NCBI RefSeq assembly: GCF_007565055.1
Contig: NC_044562.1
Location: 52,338,250-52,402,249 of the forward strand
DNA length: 64,000 nt
From: Rhinopithecus roxellana
Taxonomy: Eukaryota > Chordata > Mammalia > Primates > Cercopithecidae
Direction: 5' to 3'
The notes beneath the pieces are model-generated. The model worked only from the letters and a program-made list of their open reading frames with translations, did not search any database and was not told the origin of the DNA. This document shows, piece by piece, positions 1-12,642 of the stretch. The translations under genes and the position numbers were made by a program. Every line of letters begins with the position of its first letter. Positions within the stretch are counted from its first letter, which is position 1.

Positions 1-479
1 CTCATTTCCTATTATGTATATATACACAGATGTCAAAATATTCCCACATATTTTGCTGGAGTGCCTTAATTTTAAATTGGAGCTAGAAAGTTCTAGGCTA
101 AAGATTAGCCATCCTAAAATGTTTTCTAAAGATATGTATTAATTAGTTGATGGGTTATGTAGCATTAAACTTTGCTCTATATAAAGCAAATTTAAATAGA
201 CATAACCCTTTATTTCTAGCAATACACAATATGAGAGACATCTTGTTGATTCAGATCCCAAATGCTTAAAAATAAAAAAAAATTTATCAGTTGAGTAAAT
301 AAATAATAATATTTAGCAGTTATCATATGTGTGGGGAGAGTAGTTATTTACTAATATTGGCATTTCTCAAAATGAGGTTGCTAATATCAAGAGAAGTTTC
401 TACAAAATTCCTAATCATGGGTTTTCAATTTACTGACAGTTTAAAAAACAAGCTACATATTTAGAATGACTAAAATTTA

Positions 480-1060
480 CAGTCTGAGGCTCCCAAATAT
501 TGCAGAGAATGTAGAGTAACTGAAATTCACATATACTGCTAGAGGGAGTTAAAATGCTATAATCACTTTGGGAAACTATATGGAAATATCTATTATACTA
601 AAGCTTAACATATGTGTAGTCTATGTAATCAACTCTACTCTTAGGTATTTACACACTTCTTGCAGAAATGCAAACATTTATGCCTCAAAATACACTTAAA
701 AGAAATTTATAACACCATTACTCATAACAGCCCCAAATTGGAAATGGCCCAAGCACCCATCGGCAGTAGAATAAATAGTGAAACAGTTATATAACTGAAT
801 CCTCCACAGCAATAAAAAAGAATGAACAACCTCTAGATGCTACAATGTGGATGCATCTCTCAATAAGTCAAATACACAAGACAGACAAAGAAGAGTACAT
901 AGCGTATGATTTATTTACATAAGGCTACAAAGCAAGCAAAACTAAGTATAATCAGAGTACTGGTTACCTTTTCAAGGGGTCTATTGATGGGAGGTGAGTA
1001 CGAGAAAGGCTTCTGGGGTACTTATATTATTCTATATCTTGATCTGGTGCTGTAATTACC
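480..1060 (+). mobile_element. Old L1 3'-end fragment (L1M-like)
   Basis: The sequence follows the usual L1 ORF2 3' end in diverged form, including atttacacacttcttgcagaaatg, cccaaattggaaatggccca, an aataaaaaagaatgaacaac block and a target-like tail. It has many substitutions and no intact frame. Confidence 0.6.
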
Positions 1061-2256
1061 TTCAGGAAGAAGGACCCACTGCCCAAGTCATGGCTGCATG
1101 GATATTGTTCATCCACTCTGTTCCCTCTCAAGTTCACGCCATTGCAGTGCATACAGATGGTGCTTCATCCACATCCCTATGATTCCTATGCCCATCCCCA
1201 GCTTTTGTATTTGTACTTCTAACAGCTCACAATCTCAATCTTCAGGAGATTGTCCTTGGTTTACTACAGCCTTTTTGGCCATACTTACCAGCAGGAAGTG
1301 CCAGGGAGTTTATGGCCACCACAGGGCAAGCTATGGAAAATGATTCCCTTTCCTCAAGCCAGGACAAACTCAGAAATGTAATTTCCTTCGCACAGCTCCC
1401 TGCAGGATGAGGCTGAGAAAGGGAGTTGACCTGAAATTAGTCCTTGCTTAGCTACTTCCACTTCCCTGTTCTGCTTCCCTTAAGCCCCTACTGATTTTTC
1501 TTGAGAGCACTTCTTCAGCTTATCGCCTGCTCAAATGTTCTTATATCAAAGTCAGCCTCTGAGACTCAGACTGAAAACAGCTATATTGGAAACCCAATTA
1601 TCACATGGGTGTAGCTTTCTTTCCCTCACTACCCTTCAAAATACTTCAATCTACTTTCATTATTGTTCAGTCCCTCTTAGGAATTAAGCCTTCGAAGCCT
1701 TCCATTAATTAAATGAGTACACAATCTGGGAGGCATGACTCATGAATCATTTACCAATTATTTGCACTTCAGCGAAATGCAATGGCAAGATTAGCAATGC
1801 AGTCATCCAACAAGACCCCTCAGCCACCAGAAGAATCAACATTGGCTGATGAGTATGGGGTAAGGTGTGGTGTTCAGAAAAGTCCAAAGTACAAGCCTTG
1901 CCAGGAAAGAGGGGCTGAGTGGCGCATGGGAGACAGATTCCTAAGGCATGCAATGGGCATTATCAGAATTTGATTACTTGGGCATAAGAAGAAATAAAAG
2001 AATACTCACAACAGAAACAGTTTTAAGCAGAGGACAACCTAACTTCACAAATTTTATCTAGGACTACCCATTAACTAATATTCAGTAATTTCATGTATAA
2101 ACAATGGAACGAATGTCTGTTATGATTCAGTAAGTTAAAGGGACTTACAATATTTCTAAATGGTTGAGAATGGGTAAATTACTACCTGTCCCAGAAGAAA
2201 CTGAGATGGTTTCATGAATTAAATGGAATTTCAAGTGCTTGCTTGATAAGAGCAAA
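1061..2256. other. Intergenic stretch without recognised elements
   Basis: Unique-looking sequence with slightly higher GC around 1100-1500. Open frames of 60-80 codons exist on both strands but overlap each other and match no family. Bases 1-479 are likewise plain AT-rich sequence. Confidence 0.5.
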
Positions 2257-2550
2257 TTTTTTTTTCTTTTTTTGAGACAGTCTCACTCTGTCAGCCAGGT
2301 TGAAGTGCAGTGGCACTACCTCGGCTCACTGCAACCTCCACCTCCTGGGTTCAAGCAATTCTGCCTCAGCCTCCCAAGTACCTGGGATTACAGGTGGGCA
2401 CCACCATGCCTGGCTAATTTTTGTATTTTTGGTAGAGACAGGGCTTCATCATTTTGACCAGGCTGTTCTCAAACTCCTGACCTCAGATAATCCACCCACC
2501 TCAGCCTCCCAGAGTGGTGGGATTACAGGTGTCAGTCACTGCGCCCAGCC
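2257..2550 (-). mobile_element. Alu (S-like), antisense
   Basis: Starts with a T-rich tail and ends gcgcccagcc. It has both monomers, with typical blocks such as gagacagtctcactctgtca and ctcccaagtacctgggatta. Moderately diverged. Two overlapping open frames here are Alu-derived, not genes. Confidence 0.92.
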
Positions 2551-2895
2551 TGAGTTAGCACAATTATCCAGTGGCAAAGCACATGCATACTTTATTTAAA
2601 TTAAAACAGCTGATGAAATTTTTCTTCCCCAAATCAATTTTAAGGTTTAACAGGGTGAACAGCTCATGGTATGAGCTTTAGAATTAATTACAGAGTGACT
2701 CAACAAACGTAAAATTACGTAACATTTCAGGTGGAAATTTCAAAAATAATATATTTTAAATCTATACTTCACAATTTCAATTTACTTACAGTATCTAAAA
2801 TAAATTTAAACTGCCATTTTTTAAATACATGCAAAAGTATGTTAAATATTACATGACTGACTTAATTGGAGTGAATGGTAATCAAAATTTACCAA

Positions 2896-3733
2896 AAGAA
2901 ACTGTAACATGAAGGATATGAACAGATACTTTTCAAAAGAAGTCATTTATGTGGCCAAAAAACACATGAAAAAATGCTCATTATCACTGGTCATCAGAGA
3001 AATGCAAATCAAAACCACAATGAGATACCATCTCACGCCAGTTAGAATGGCGATCATTAAAAACTCAGGAAACAACAAATGCTGGAGAGGATGTGAAGAG
3101 ATAGAAATACCTTTACACTGTTAGTGGGAGTGTAAACTAGTTCTACCATTGTGGAAGACAGTGTGGCAATTCCTCAAGGATCTATAACCAGTCATACCAT
3201 TTGACCCAGCCATCCCATTACTGGATATATACCCAAAGGGTTATAAATCATTCTACTATAAAGACACATGCACATGTATGTTTATTGCAGCACTGTTCAC
3301 AATAGCAAAGACTTGGAACCAACCCAAATGCCCATCACAGTAGACTGGATAAAGAAAATGTGGCACATATACACCATGGAATACTATGCAGCCATAAAAA
3401 AGAATGAGTTCATGTCCTTTGCAGGGACATGGATGAAGCTGGAAACCATCATTCTCAGCAAACTAACACAAGAACAGAAAACCAAACACCGCATGTTCTC
3501 ACTCATAAGTGGGAGTTGAACAGTGAGAACATATGGGTACAGGGAGGGGAACTTCACACACCAGGCCTGTCACCAGGGGTGGCAGGGGGGAGGTGGGGAG
3601 GAAATAGGGGAGGGATAGCATTAGGAGAAATACCTAATGTATATGACGGGTTGATGGGTGCGGCAAACCACCATGGCACGTGTATACCTATGTAACAAAC
3701 CTGCACAACTTAATAAAACAAGAAACTGTAACA
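2896..3733 (+). mobile_element. 5'-truncated L1 (L1PA-like) with 14-bp target site duplication
   Basis: The insert spans 2910-3719 and is flanked by the perfect 14-mer aagaaactgtaaca (2896-2909 and 3720-3733). It contains the end of ORF2 (QIKTTMRYHLTPVRMAIIKN, broken by stops), the L1 3' UTR with its G-rich tract near 3580-3615, and tgtaacaaacctgcac before a short A-rich tail. It is one of the younger L1 pieces here. It is inactive because it lacks nearly all of ORF1 and ORF2. Confidence 0.93.
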
Positions 3734-4479
3734 CAAAATGAGATGAATAAAATTTAAAAAGTATATAATATTAAAACATGCATAGACAAAAGACTCGACC
3801 AAAGCACATTAACATTTCAATGGCGCTGATCTCTGTGTGCTAGAATTGAAGATCATTCTATTTACTTCTTAATAATCAAGAAAAGTGTTAGTTATGAAAA
3901 AGACAGTGTATAAGGTCCTCCCACTAATTTAAATTTCCTCCAAAAAAGGGCTTAGTAGACAAATGTTACTTTAGAATAGACAAGTTTTGAAAGTGTATTA
4001 TTATCAAGGCTTGTATGAATTGAGGTGGAGACATTTACTTTGATCTCTTTGAATTACCACATATTGCCTAGAAAACATTCTAAAATAGAAAGCCTCCCAG
4101 ACTCTAATGGAACAGTTTTTGTTGGTAGTGATGAGATAAAACAATCAGACATTTCAGTAACATCTATTTCCCAAAAATCAAAAGGGAAAGGGTAATTACA
4201 TTTAAACACACACACATGGTCTTTACTTGGTCTTTACTTGGTGGAAAAAAAATTGTGTTTGTGTCTGTCTCCCTTAAGTAATTGTTCAATGGTCCCCTTT
4301 CAAGTTATAAATGTCAACCAATTTGAAAGCATGGTAAACAGGAAAGAAATATGGAAACAAATTTCATAGGAAAGGTACAGCTGATGAAAACAGGAATCTT
4401 ATCAAGGGAGTTTTCAAATATCAAGTTTCCATCACATTGAAAGGTATTAGTTGTGACTCAGAAGGATGATTTATTTCAG

Positions 4480-4660
4480 ATTTGGCATTTCCTGTGAGTC
4501 ACACTTTTCATCTGAGCATCTTAGAATATTTTATAAACACGAACCTCAATAACATCTGTATTATTCTCTTTGTTTTATAAATGGACTAATAAGTCATCAA
4601 AGAGCTTATAAAGTTGACAGAGGTCACCTAGGCTGAGACTGATTTTTCTATCAGCACCTT
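4480..4660 (+). repeat. MIR-like SINE fragment
   Basis: Shows the degenerate MIR order: a tail-like tattattctctttgttttataaatgg followed by agaggtcacctaggctgag. Assigned by resemblance only. Confidence 0.4.
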
Positions 4661-5317
4661 TCCCGTGACAGCCCTCAATTAGGATTTGAGAACTCCACAG
4701 CTCCTGTCCTAGCCATTTTGAAACATGAAACCCATGTCTTTAACTTTTTAAAATATGTATGTATGGAGACATGCCTGGGGGAAAAAAAATCTCTCTTTAA
4801 ACACATACATACTGCTACATATCATCTATCTATTCATATAGATTCGAAGATATCATAGAAAGAGTTCACAACCAGTAAAAGGCAATAAAATGATAACTGC
4901 CACAGCCCAGCTCCTGATCACGGATGTCTGCTTCTGTTTAGGCAGCGAAAAATATAATGGGGAAGTCTGTAGGAAATAAATAGAAATGTTTGGAATTTTT
5001 TCCTAACCTTTTGTCAGTTGTGATGATTCTGACGTCTCTTAACTCTTGATCAGATATCAGAGGTTTCTGAAGTTTCCTGTTTCGTGGCTCTCTTAGGTCT
5101 CGGTACATTTTTCACGGTGTCCTTAGGCCAAAAGGAGTACCTAGCCGTCCAAAGTGTAAGGTAACAGTTAAATCCCAACTTACCAAGAGTAATTGGCATG
5201 ATGTCCAACAGATGGCGCTTTGCTTCCCCTCGAAAATTTAAATTATTCGGCGGTGCTCCAGACTTCACAGCTGGAGGGGGTCGGGGAATGTATGTGGAGG
5301 TCGGGGTGGTGGGGCAG

Positions 5318-5334
5318 TATGTGCGTGCGTGCGT

Positions 5335-5370
<36 letters not shown>

Positions 5371-5392
5371 CGGGGGGGGGGGTGGTTAGTCG
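5318..5392 (+). repeat. TG/CA microsatellite followed by a G-run
   Basis: A gtgcgtgcgtgcgtg lead-in, then an uninterrupted (TG)n block, then a homopolymer G stretch. Alternating purine-pyrimidine next to a G-run; likely length-polymorphic. Open frames across it on both strands are composed of the repeat. Confidence 0.9.
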
Positions 5393-6158
5393 GTGGGAGG
5401 GCGCGGGGGGAGGGGTCCCTGCCTGGCCACCTGAATTCAGTTTGTAAACCACAGCTGTAGATCACACATAAATTAGGTGAAGCTGGCAGAAAAACTGGTC
5501 TTGGTGGAAAGAATTTGAAAACAGTTGAAAAAGATTCCATGGAGGTGCCTTTCTCTCATTTGAGAAACACCAGAAAGTTATCTGGTTCTAATAAAAAGGT
5601 CTATTGGTGTCCTTTAACTCTAATTACTATGGCGCTTGCCCCAATGAAGAGGGAGAGGAGCTGTCTCTTCTACTTGTCACACATGGGAAGCTTTTGCCAA
5701 GTTTTAGCTATCTCCCTTCAGACAAAAGCCTCCAAAATTACAAAAGCACTAAGCTGTTTTGTCTGACTTAATCTTTTCCTGTTTCGTTGTCTATAAATCC
5801 TTCTCCAATCCACATAATCTTAAAGATAACAATATGAATAAAATTAATTTCTGCTTGCATCTGAATCACACCAAAAGAAATACACAGATTTTTGTACATA
5901 CAGTAACTTTGGGACAGTCAGACTTATAAGAATAAATGAAATTTGTTTTCTGGAACATTGAAGAGATACCCAGAAGAAACAGGCAGTCTTCTGACCAACT
6001 GGTATTAAACTTTGATAACAAATCTGTGTGCTAGTCAGTTAGATGAGAGCAGCTGCATGTATTAGGATGCCCTGGACAGAAGAAATAGTGGTTTTAAATG
6101 AATCTGCTGGTGAGAATTTATGAGAGTAGAATCCTTATTTTTGTTGGTTTGAAGTTAG

Positions 6159-6495
6159 AAGAGTAGAATCCTTGTTTTTGTGTGTTTGTTTGTATTTGAG
6201 AGAGGGGTTTCACCCTGTCACCTGTCCTGGAGTGCAGTGGTGTGATCACTGCTCACTTCAGCCCTGACCTCCCAGGCTCAAGCAATCCTCATGCTTCAGC
6301 CACCTGAGTAGCCGGGACTGCAGGTGGGCAACACCATGCCAGGATACATTTTTAATTCTTTGGTAAAGACAGGGTCTTGCTATATTGACCAAGATGGTTT
6401 CAAATTCCCGGCCCCAAGCAATCCTCCTACCCCAGGCTCCCAAAGTGCTGGGATTACAAGCATGGACCATCACACCCAGCAAGAGTAGGATCCTT
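6159..6495 (-). mobile_element. Old Alu (J-like), antisense, with target duplication
   Basis: The Alu body spans about 6174-6480, diverged but with recognisable blocks (ctcccaaagtgctgggatta). It is flanked by aagagtagaatcctt (6159-6173) and aagagtaggatcctt (6481-6495), one mismatch. A third near-copy (gagagtagaatcctt) sits just upstream at 6122-6136. Confidence 0.85.
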
Positions 6496-7439
6496 TAAAT
6501 TGCAGGTCTTGATTTGCTGTGGAACTGTTTCTCCTGCAGGCAACTCCATGAGGCATGTATTTGGGAGAAGAACAGCAGGAATTTGTCATTTATTTGTTTA
6601 TTTATTATCAATGATTAGTCTCCTAAGTTATACCAGGAATGCCAGAGAGTTTCTGATGGGAGTAAAACACTTCGTTTAGAGATAAGTGCTTTTTTCCAGA
6701 ACTGTAAGTGGAGTGTCTGCTAAGTGCCAGTCACCGTCTAGGTTAAGGAGAAGATCAGGGGCCATGGTAAGGGATGAACTAGAATGACTCTTGCTGTCAC
6801 TGAACTTAGCCTGGTGGTTAAGAACAGCAGGAGATTTTTACATCTCAGAGGAAACAAAGATATCAAGGAAATTCACTTTACTCTCTTACCTTAATTTAAT
6901 CTTTTTAAATGAGAGGGCTGGAATACATGATCTCTAAGCCCTAATGCTCTGATTCTAGCACCATACAAAGTTCACTTCAAAGTCAGTGAAAGAGCTGCAG
7001 CAACATAAATAGACCTCAGGGTATAAACACTATGTAATCCAAAGGGAAAATAAAGATGACAGACTACATGTTTTAAAATAAACTCACTGTGGTTTTTAAT
7101 TCTCATTTCCAACCTTGAGTTTTATGAATATTGATTTCCTAAGAAAAGAAAGCCTACAACTGCTACCTTCCTTAAGTACCTATATATTCATTTTAAATAA
7201 GGCCATTAAAAATTTTCAGGCCTAGTACATACAATTTTCAGTTTAAATGTTCTCTTACCTTCACTTAAAGGACCTTTCTATGTAACTAAAATGAAAGTTT
7301 TAATTTTGGACACATACAAAATTAAGCTTGACATCTACTGAGCATTTATAAGAATACCTTGCTTTGCTCAAAAAAAAAAAAAAAAAATCTTCCCAGTGAA
7401 GTACTTCAAACAGTGATATAACATGTCATTGACAACACA

Positions 7440-7645
7440 ATGGGGAGGGCAAACTGAGGGACAGGGACATGACACTTGTAATTTGCTTAAGGTCACACAG
7501 TTACTTTATAATTCTGTATCATATTCATCTTATTTTATTTATCCCCCACTGTGGTACTATGGGGTAATTTTTCTACTCTACAGACAAGGAAATTGAGTTT
7601 CAGAAACAGTATGTTCTTATAGTAGTAATGGATTCGAAACTAGGT
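7440..7645 (-). repeat. MIR-like SINE fragment
   Basis: Contains ttgcttaaggtcacacagtt and, further on, ctacagacaaggaaattgag, two MIR landmarks. They lie close together in a diverged, possibly rearranged order, so the strand is uncertain. Confidence 0.5.
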
Positions 7646-8169
7646 CCACCTCTCCAAAAAATTCTTGCAGTTTTCCCCTATACCAAGTGAGATGTTAGCA
7701 CATCATCTCTACTTTCCAAATCATATGAAAAGGGTATCTTCATTTTTTTCTCAAAGAATAAGAGGCAGTTGCAGAAGAGGGAGTAAGGTAAAAAGTAAAG
7801 AATTACTATTCTATTGCCCCACAATGTTTCTAGACTTATCTTTCCCTAACCCTTCCTAGACCTTATACATATCCAAATTAGGCTACCACAGTTTGTAGAC
7901 TACACCCTATCCAGCCTCAGTTTCTTAGTTTAGTCACTTCTGTCCTAGAATTATTTTCCTGTCATCTCCGTTTGCTAAAAACTTATTCATCCTGAAAGTC
8001 CATTTCATGAACCATTCCCCTTGCATGAACATCCTTGTTTCCCCAAATTAAATAAAATATTGCCCACTTTGAATTCTCAAGTTCTTTGTTGGTCCTCGAG
8101 GTTCAGTGCAGCATGCAGGAAGGGAACAACTGATTGGCTGAAACATTCATGTTTCATAGCCTTGTTCTT

Positions 8170-8300
8170 CTGACTGTTGGTTGTGGGACCTTAGGAAACT
8201 TACTTAAACTCTGTGAGCCTCAGTTTCCTTAATTACAGAGGGAAGAAAATAATTCCTACTGAGATAACATCTACCCTGCGGAGATGTTAATATGGTTATA
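8170..8300 (+). repeat. MIR SINE fragment
   Basis: Shows the MIR core and 3' part: gggaccttaggaaacttact, then gtgagcctcagtttccttaa. A good match to the remembered MIR pattern. Confidence 0.7.
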
Positions 8301-9916
8301 TGATACCTCCATCAGTGATAAAATGTGAAAAGAAAATGAATGTATTATTTCTCACTATTAAAGATAAAACTATAGATAAAGTCCATAGTTGGTGTATGCA
8401 TTCTTAGGTAATGTTTTGGCATTAAACATGCCAGCTACTCTAATAATACCCAAGCTAGAGTTCAGTTCAGTAAAGAAATAGAATATCTAAACTCTTATTC
8501 AGTGTCAAGCTTTCCTCATTCCCAGAATGGAGGTTTAAGGTGGGGTGGGGATGTGGCTGGTTTCTTAAGAAGTTCCTAACTCTACCTCCTCCCACACTGT
8601 GTAAGCCACGGCTCTGGCTTCTCCAAAGTCAGACTAAGGAAAGAGGGACCAGAGGAAGGAGCTGGGTTATGCAGCTGATAAAATGTGGCTTTGGTGCTCT
8701 CTGGACAGCAGATGCATTACTGACTCTTTCTTGGTTGGACACTTGTTGCTTCTTCAGAGCTTCTCACTAAAGATCTGTAATGCAGTTTCTTTGACCTTGG
8801 CAATGCCTTCTTCTAGATAGCTCCATTTCGAGCAACCAGTAACACACTATTTTTTCATGTATACAACCCACTGGAATAGTCATTTAAGAGTTTCTGTTTT
8901 AAGATAACCCCAGGTCAATTCTCTTTTGCAGGGTTAGGGGAGGAGAGGGTCTCTCCTTTTTTTTTTTTTTCTTTTTTTCAGGAGCCAATTTGAGTGGAAG
9001 TGCAGCCTACTCCCAGTGCCCCAGTGGATTCCTTTTATATCTCTTGGCTTTAGACTTTTCAGACTTAAGTTAAACACTGTTGACTATGTTCGTTAATCTC
9101 CAGGATACAGATATCAAAATCTCCTCACAGTCCTCTTGAAGCCCCACTCATTGGCTTGAGCTGAAATAAAACATCCTGCTATTTCCATGAGGAGGGGCAG
9201 AGGAGACCATTCAAAGTTCACACACAAACCTCTGTTCTCCAAGTTTTCCCTCTTATACTAGCTGGGGTACATGACCTTGCTGACAGAACCATCTTGTTAT
9301 ACCTTAGCAAATCACGCACAGGCAGTCTAGCACCCCACTTTAGCTTCTGAGGCATTGGGTAGGGAGAGATAATTATTCCTTGGATCTATTACATTGTTCT
9401 TTATCTTTGTGCCTCATTTGAAAAATCTGTTGCACAGATAATGGGCCAAGGTGCAGCTAAACCATGAATGTGAAAGTCGTCAGGAACCAAGGATACTTTT
9501 CTTTGTCTTTCCCTCTTTGGGGCCAAATACTACCTTGACTCTGCTCACAATCCATCCTGTTTCTCTTGAACATATGAAAAATGGCCACCCCAAGCTTCTA
9601 GTGTTCTGTTTTGGAATATATCTGGTCTGGTCCCACAGACCAACAGAAACTGACTAGTTTGAATCCCACCTCAAAATTTCTAGAGATGGTATTTTTAAAA
9701 TACAGTGAAAAATATCATAGAGAAGACAACTGGCTTAATCTGGACCAAATAACTATTCTTAATCCAATCAACTTCATCAAACAAATAAGTCCATTCTCTG
9801 GTAAGGGAAACTCTCAAAGAAAGGTAGTAATAGGCTGGGCAGACACACTGAACCATTTCAGAAACACGTATGTAGAATCTTTAGCACCTATGCTAGTCCC
9901 TGACACAAAGGTCATA

Positions 9917-10230
9917 TGATATGGTTTGCATATGTGTCACCACCCAAATCTCATGTTGAATTTTATCTCAAATGTTGGAGGTGGGGCCTGGTGGGAGGTG
10001 ATTGGATCCGATCGTGGGGGTCGATTTCTCATGAATGGTTTAGCACCATCCCCCATGATACTGTCCTTGCACTAAACAGTGAGTTATCCTGAGATCTGAT
10101 CCTTTAAAAATGTGTAGCACCTCCCCACTCGCTCTCTTGCTCCTGCTCCTGCCATGTAAGGCATGCCTGCTCCCCATTCACCTTCTGCCATGACTGTAAG
10201 CTTCTTCCTCCATAGATGTGTTTCTCCACA
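9917..10230 (+). mobile_element. MaLR-type LTR fragment (MST/THE1-like)
   Basis: Starts TGATATGGTTTG and carries acccaaatctcatgttgaat, ggtggggcctggtgggaggt and later ccttctgccatgactgtaag, the hallmark order of ERVL-MaLR LTRs. The 3' end is lost. No internal retroviral genes are present. Confidence 0.8.
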
Positions 10231-10254
10231 TTGTTATGAGAGTTGACACAACTA

Positions 10255-10445
10255 TTTTGTGACTACAAAGTAGAGCCAGCTTCAGAAGAAGCTGACCCTG
10301 CCAGAGGCAGAGAGGAGATAAAAGGAAACTGTTGAGTAGCTGACTCAAGCCAACCCTGGAGCCAACTTACATGTCAGCTTCCAATTATGGGCCAATAAAT
10401 CCCTCTGTAATTTAACCAGCTTGAGTTGGATTCCAGAAATTCCTA
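10255..10445 (+). mobile_element. Second LTR 3'-end fragment (MLT/MaLR-like)
   Basis: Carries actcaagccaaccctggagc, aacttacatgtcagcttcca, gggccaataaatccctctgt (a probable old LTR polyadenylation signal) and ccagcttgagttggattcc. It resembles the 3' part of MLT-type LTRs; the subfamily is not assigned. Confidence 0.5.
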
Positions 10446-10650
10446 ATTTGTATATTCACCCAAAATTCTAACATGTCAGGACAAAATGTCAGTGGGTGTA
10501 TTTGAAAAAGATTCTGATGGTCCCCAAGAAGAAGTTGTAAATGGACTCCAGAGGAAAAAAAGAATCAAGAATTAAAACTCCAAAAAGAAGATGGTAAAGG
10601 CAATACCAATGCCTCTCAGAGAATATGCCAGATATCTACAAAATTCCAGT

Positions 10651-10908
10651 AGCCAGGTTCGGTCGCTTACACCTATAATCCCAGCACTTTGGCAGGCCAA
10701 GGAGGGAGGGTCACTTGAGTCCAGCAGTTCAAAATCAGCCTGCTCAAAATTGTGAGACTCCATCTCTATTAAAAAACAAAACAAAAACAAACAAAAAAAA
10801 GTAGACAAGCACAGTGGTGCACCTGTAGTCCCAGCTACTTCAGAGGCTGAGGCTGGATGATCCTTTGAACCCAGGAGTTCAAGGCTGCAATGAACTAGAG
10901 AACATGTC
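10651..10908 (+). mobile_element. Old Alu (J-like), plus strand
   Basis: Both monomers are visible around a middle A-rich linker (aaaaaacaaaacaaaaacaaac at about 10771-10800). Diverged. Its A-tail runs directly into the long GA-rich tract that follows. Confidence 0.88.
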
Positions 10909-11293
10909 AAAAAAAAAAAAAAAGAAAGAAAGAAAAGAAAGAAAGGAAGAAGAAAGAAAGAAAGAAAGAAAGAGAAGAAAGAAAGACAGAAAGAAGAAAG
11001 AAAGAAAGAAAGAAGAAAGAAAAGGAAGAAAGAAAGGAAAGAAGAAAAGAAAGAAAGAATAAAGAAAGAAAGAAGAAAGAAAGAAAAGAAAAAGAAGAAA
11101 AGGGAGAATAAAGGAAAGAAAGAAAAAGAAGGAAAGAAAAAAAAATGAAAGAAAGAAAGAAAGAAGAAAAAAAAAAGAAGAAAAGAAAAGAGAAAAGCAC
11201 GGAAGGGAAGAATGAAGGTAGAGAATGAAGTAAAGGAAAAGAAAAGAAAAGACAAAGAAGAAAAGAAAGAAAAGAAAGAAAAGAAAGAAAGAA
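10909..11293 (+). repeat. GA-rich (GAAA)n tract grown from an Alu tail
   Basis: About 385 bases almost wholly of A and G on the plus strand, built from gaaa, gaagaaa and ggaaa units. The pure pyrimidine strand is on minus. Long Phe/Ser/Leu frames on minus and Lys/Arg/Glu frames on plus are translations of the repeat, not genes. Only isolated C or T bases interrupt it. Confidence 0.95.
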
Positions 11294-12642
11294 CTCCGGG
11301 AAAGGAACATCAAGATGTTTCAGTTGAAACATAGGAAACTGGTTGATTTTGCAGTACAAGGTGATACTTCAAGGTGACTCAATCAAATGCCATATGACTT
11401 GTCCTCTGACTTTGCCTATGAGGAATATTAATCTAATTTCTCAAGAAATTAAAAAGGATACAAAATGCTTATGACACATGGGATTATTAATAGAATCTGA
11501 GAAAATGAAAAAAGACTGCTCTACACAGAAACCACACACACACACAAAATACTGCTGGGAAGTATTATTTGCTAGAAGAGCCCAAGCACACCCTGGGACT
11601 AAGAGAGAAGGAGGGATCCCAGCAAACCCCAAAATGACACTCCAAGGTATGACACAGAAGACGGTAGACAGGCAGCAATCCAGAGACCAGTGGAGTGAGG
11701 GGGAGCAAATGCACACTAGCTATAAGGAATCCATGCCAGAAACCCTGCCAAGGAGGAAAACGACTTCAACATCTGAGTTCTGGCAGTTCCATGGGCAAGG
11801 AAAAGAGAGAAAAGTGGCTTAGAACTAAATACTGCTATTTTAAAATAATTGTTTGTGGTTACCTAATTCTCTTTTTTTTTATGTGTGGGTAGAAAATCTT
11901 GTATTCTATTTGTGTAGTGAGGTAATACTTTTGAATACATTACTATGCTTTTCTTTTTGGCACTTCCTTGTATCTTTTTAAAATCTTATGCCTATTCAAT
12001 TAGAGATATTCATTACTTCTAGGAAGAAAAAGATTATAGTTAGAATAGATAAAGTGTTTCGAGTTTGGCTTTTTGCTTTCAAAAATAGATCCCTCAAATT
12101 AGTTTCAGCAAGAACAGTCTTAAATTTATTTTTAATTTCAAGAGGCAGGCAAGAGATAGAGATACACAGTTTGTTTTGTTTTGTTATTTTGTTTTAAAAA
12201 TTCTACAATTTTTCCTTTCAATATCAAGAAACAAAGCCTGGAAGGCTGAGAAAATTATTTTACTAAAAATCTTTAAATATAAGTGATACAGGAAATGACA
12301 TGAAAACAGTCTTCCAGCCCAAAGAAAGAAAACAAAAACTAACAAACCTTCTTAGGTATGAAAAGAATCTTGAAAGTGAGCAGAGCAGGTAAGTGAGTCA
12401 TAGGTGAGTTTACAGAGAGGCCCCTGCCCTGCTTCCAACTCAAGTAGGAAGAAGGGTGGGTTGGACAGTAAGCTGCACGACAAAAATGCCCGAATAGCTC
12501 TGAACTGTGGGCAGAAACAACTTTTCTTCACTCTGGGCCTGGAATTCTAATTGGAAGCAGCCTCAAAGAGTATTCTATACTAGACTAGGGTGGGCACCAT
12601 ATGATGGAGATAACACAGGGCGTATTTAAATATAGAAGACCT
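11294..12642. other. Intergenic stretch without recognised elements
   Basis: No repeat family or gene recognised. A 114-codon plus-strand frame at 11478-11822 and an overlapping minus-strand frame look like chance openings with no family match. Confidence 0.45.

Larger units (their letters stand above)
3734..6158. other. Intergenic stretch with one MIR-like piece and a TG microsatellite
   Basis: Mostly AT-rich unique sequence. A MIR-like piece lies at about 4480-4660. The stretch 5200-5460 has more CG than its surroundings and surrounds the TG repeat. No gene found. Confidence 0.5.
6496..9916. other. Intergenic stretch with MIR pieces
   Basis: Unique-looking AT-rich sequence, an A-run at about 7370-7387 and a T-run at about 8959-8977. 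MIR-like pieces are listed separately. No coding signal beyond short chance frames. Confidence 0.5.

Noticed and set aside
3268..3695. Two overlapping 80-codon frames
   Set aside because: They belong to the 3' end of the truncated L1.
5198..5540. Possible CpG island or promoter around the TG repeat
   Set aside because: CG enrichment is small and local and is partly due to the repeat itself (gtgcgtgcgtgcg). No exon or promoter motif supports it.
9917..10445. Possible retroviral provirus
   Set aside because: Only LTR-type sequence is visible. No internal coding region or paired LTR of the same family was found.
10572..11359. Open frames of 144-227 codons across the GA tract
   Set aside because: They are translations of the simple repeat (Phe/Ser/Leu on minus, Lys/Arg/Glu on plus), with an Alu piece at one end. 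No gene.
11478..11822. 114-codon plus-strand frame
   Set aside because: Composition is ordinary for this DNA, an antisense frame overlaps it, and no protein family is recognised.
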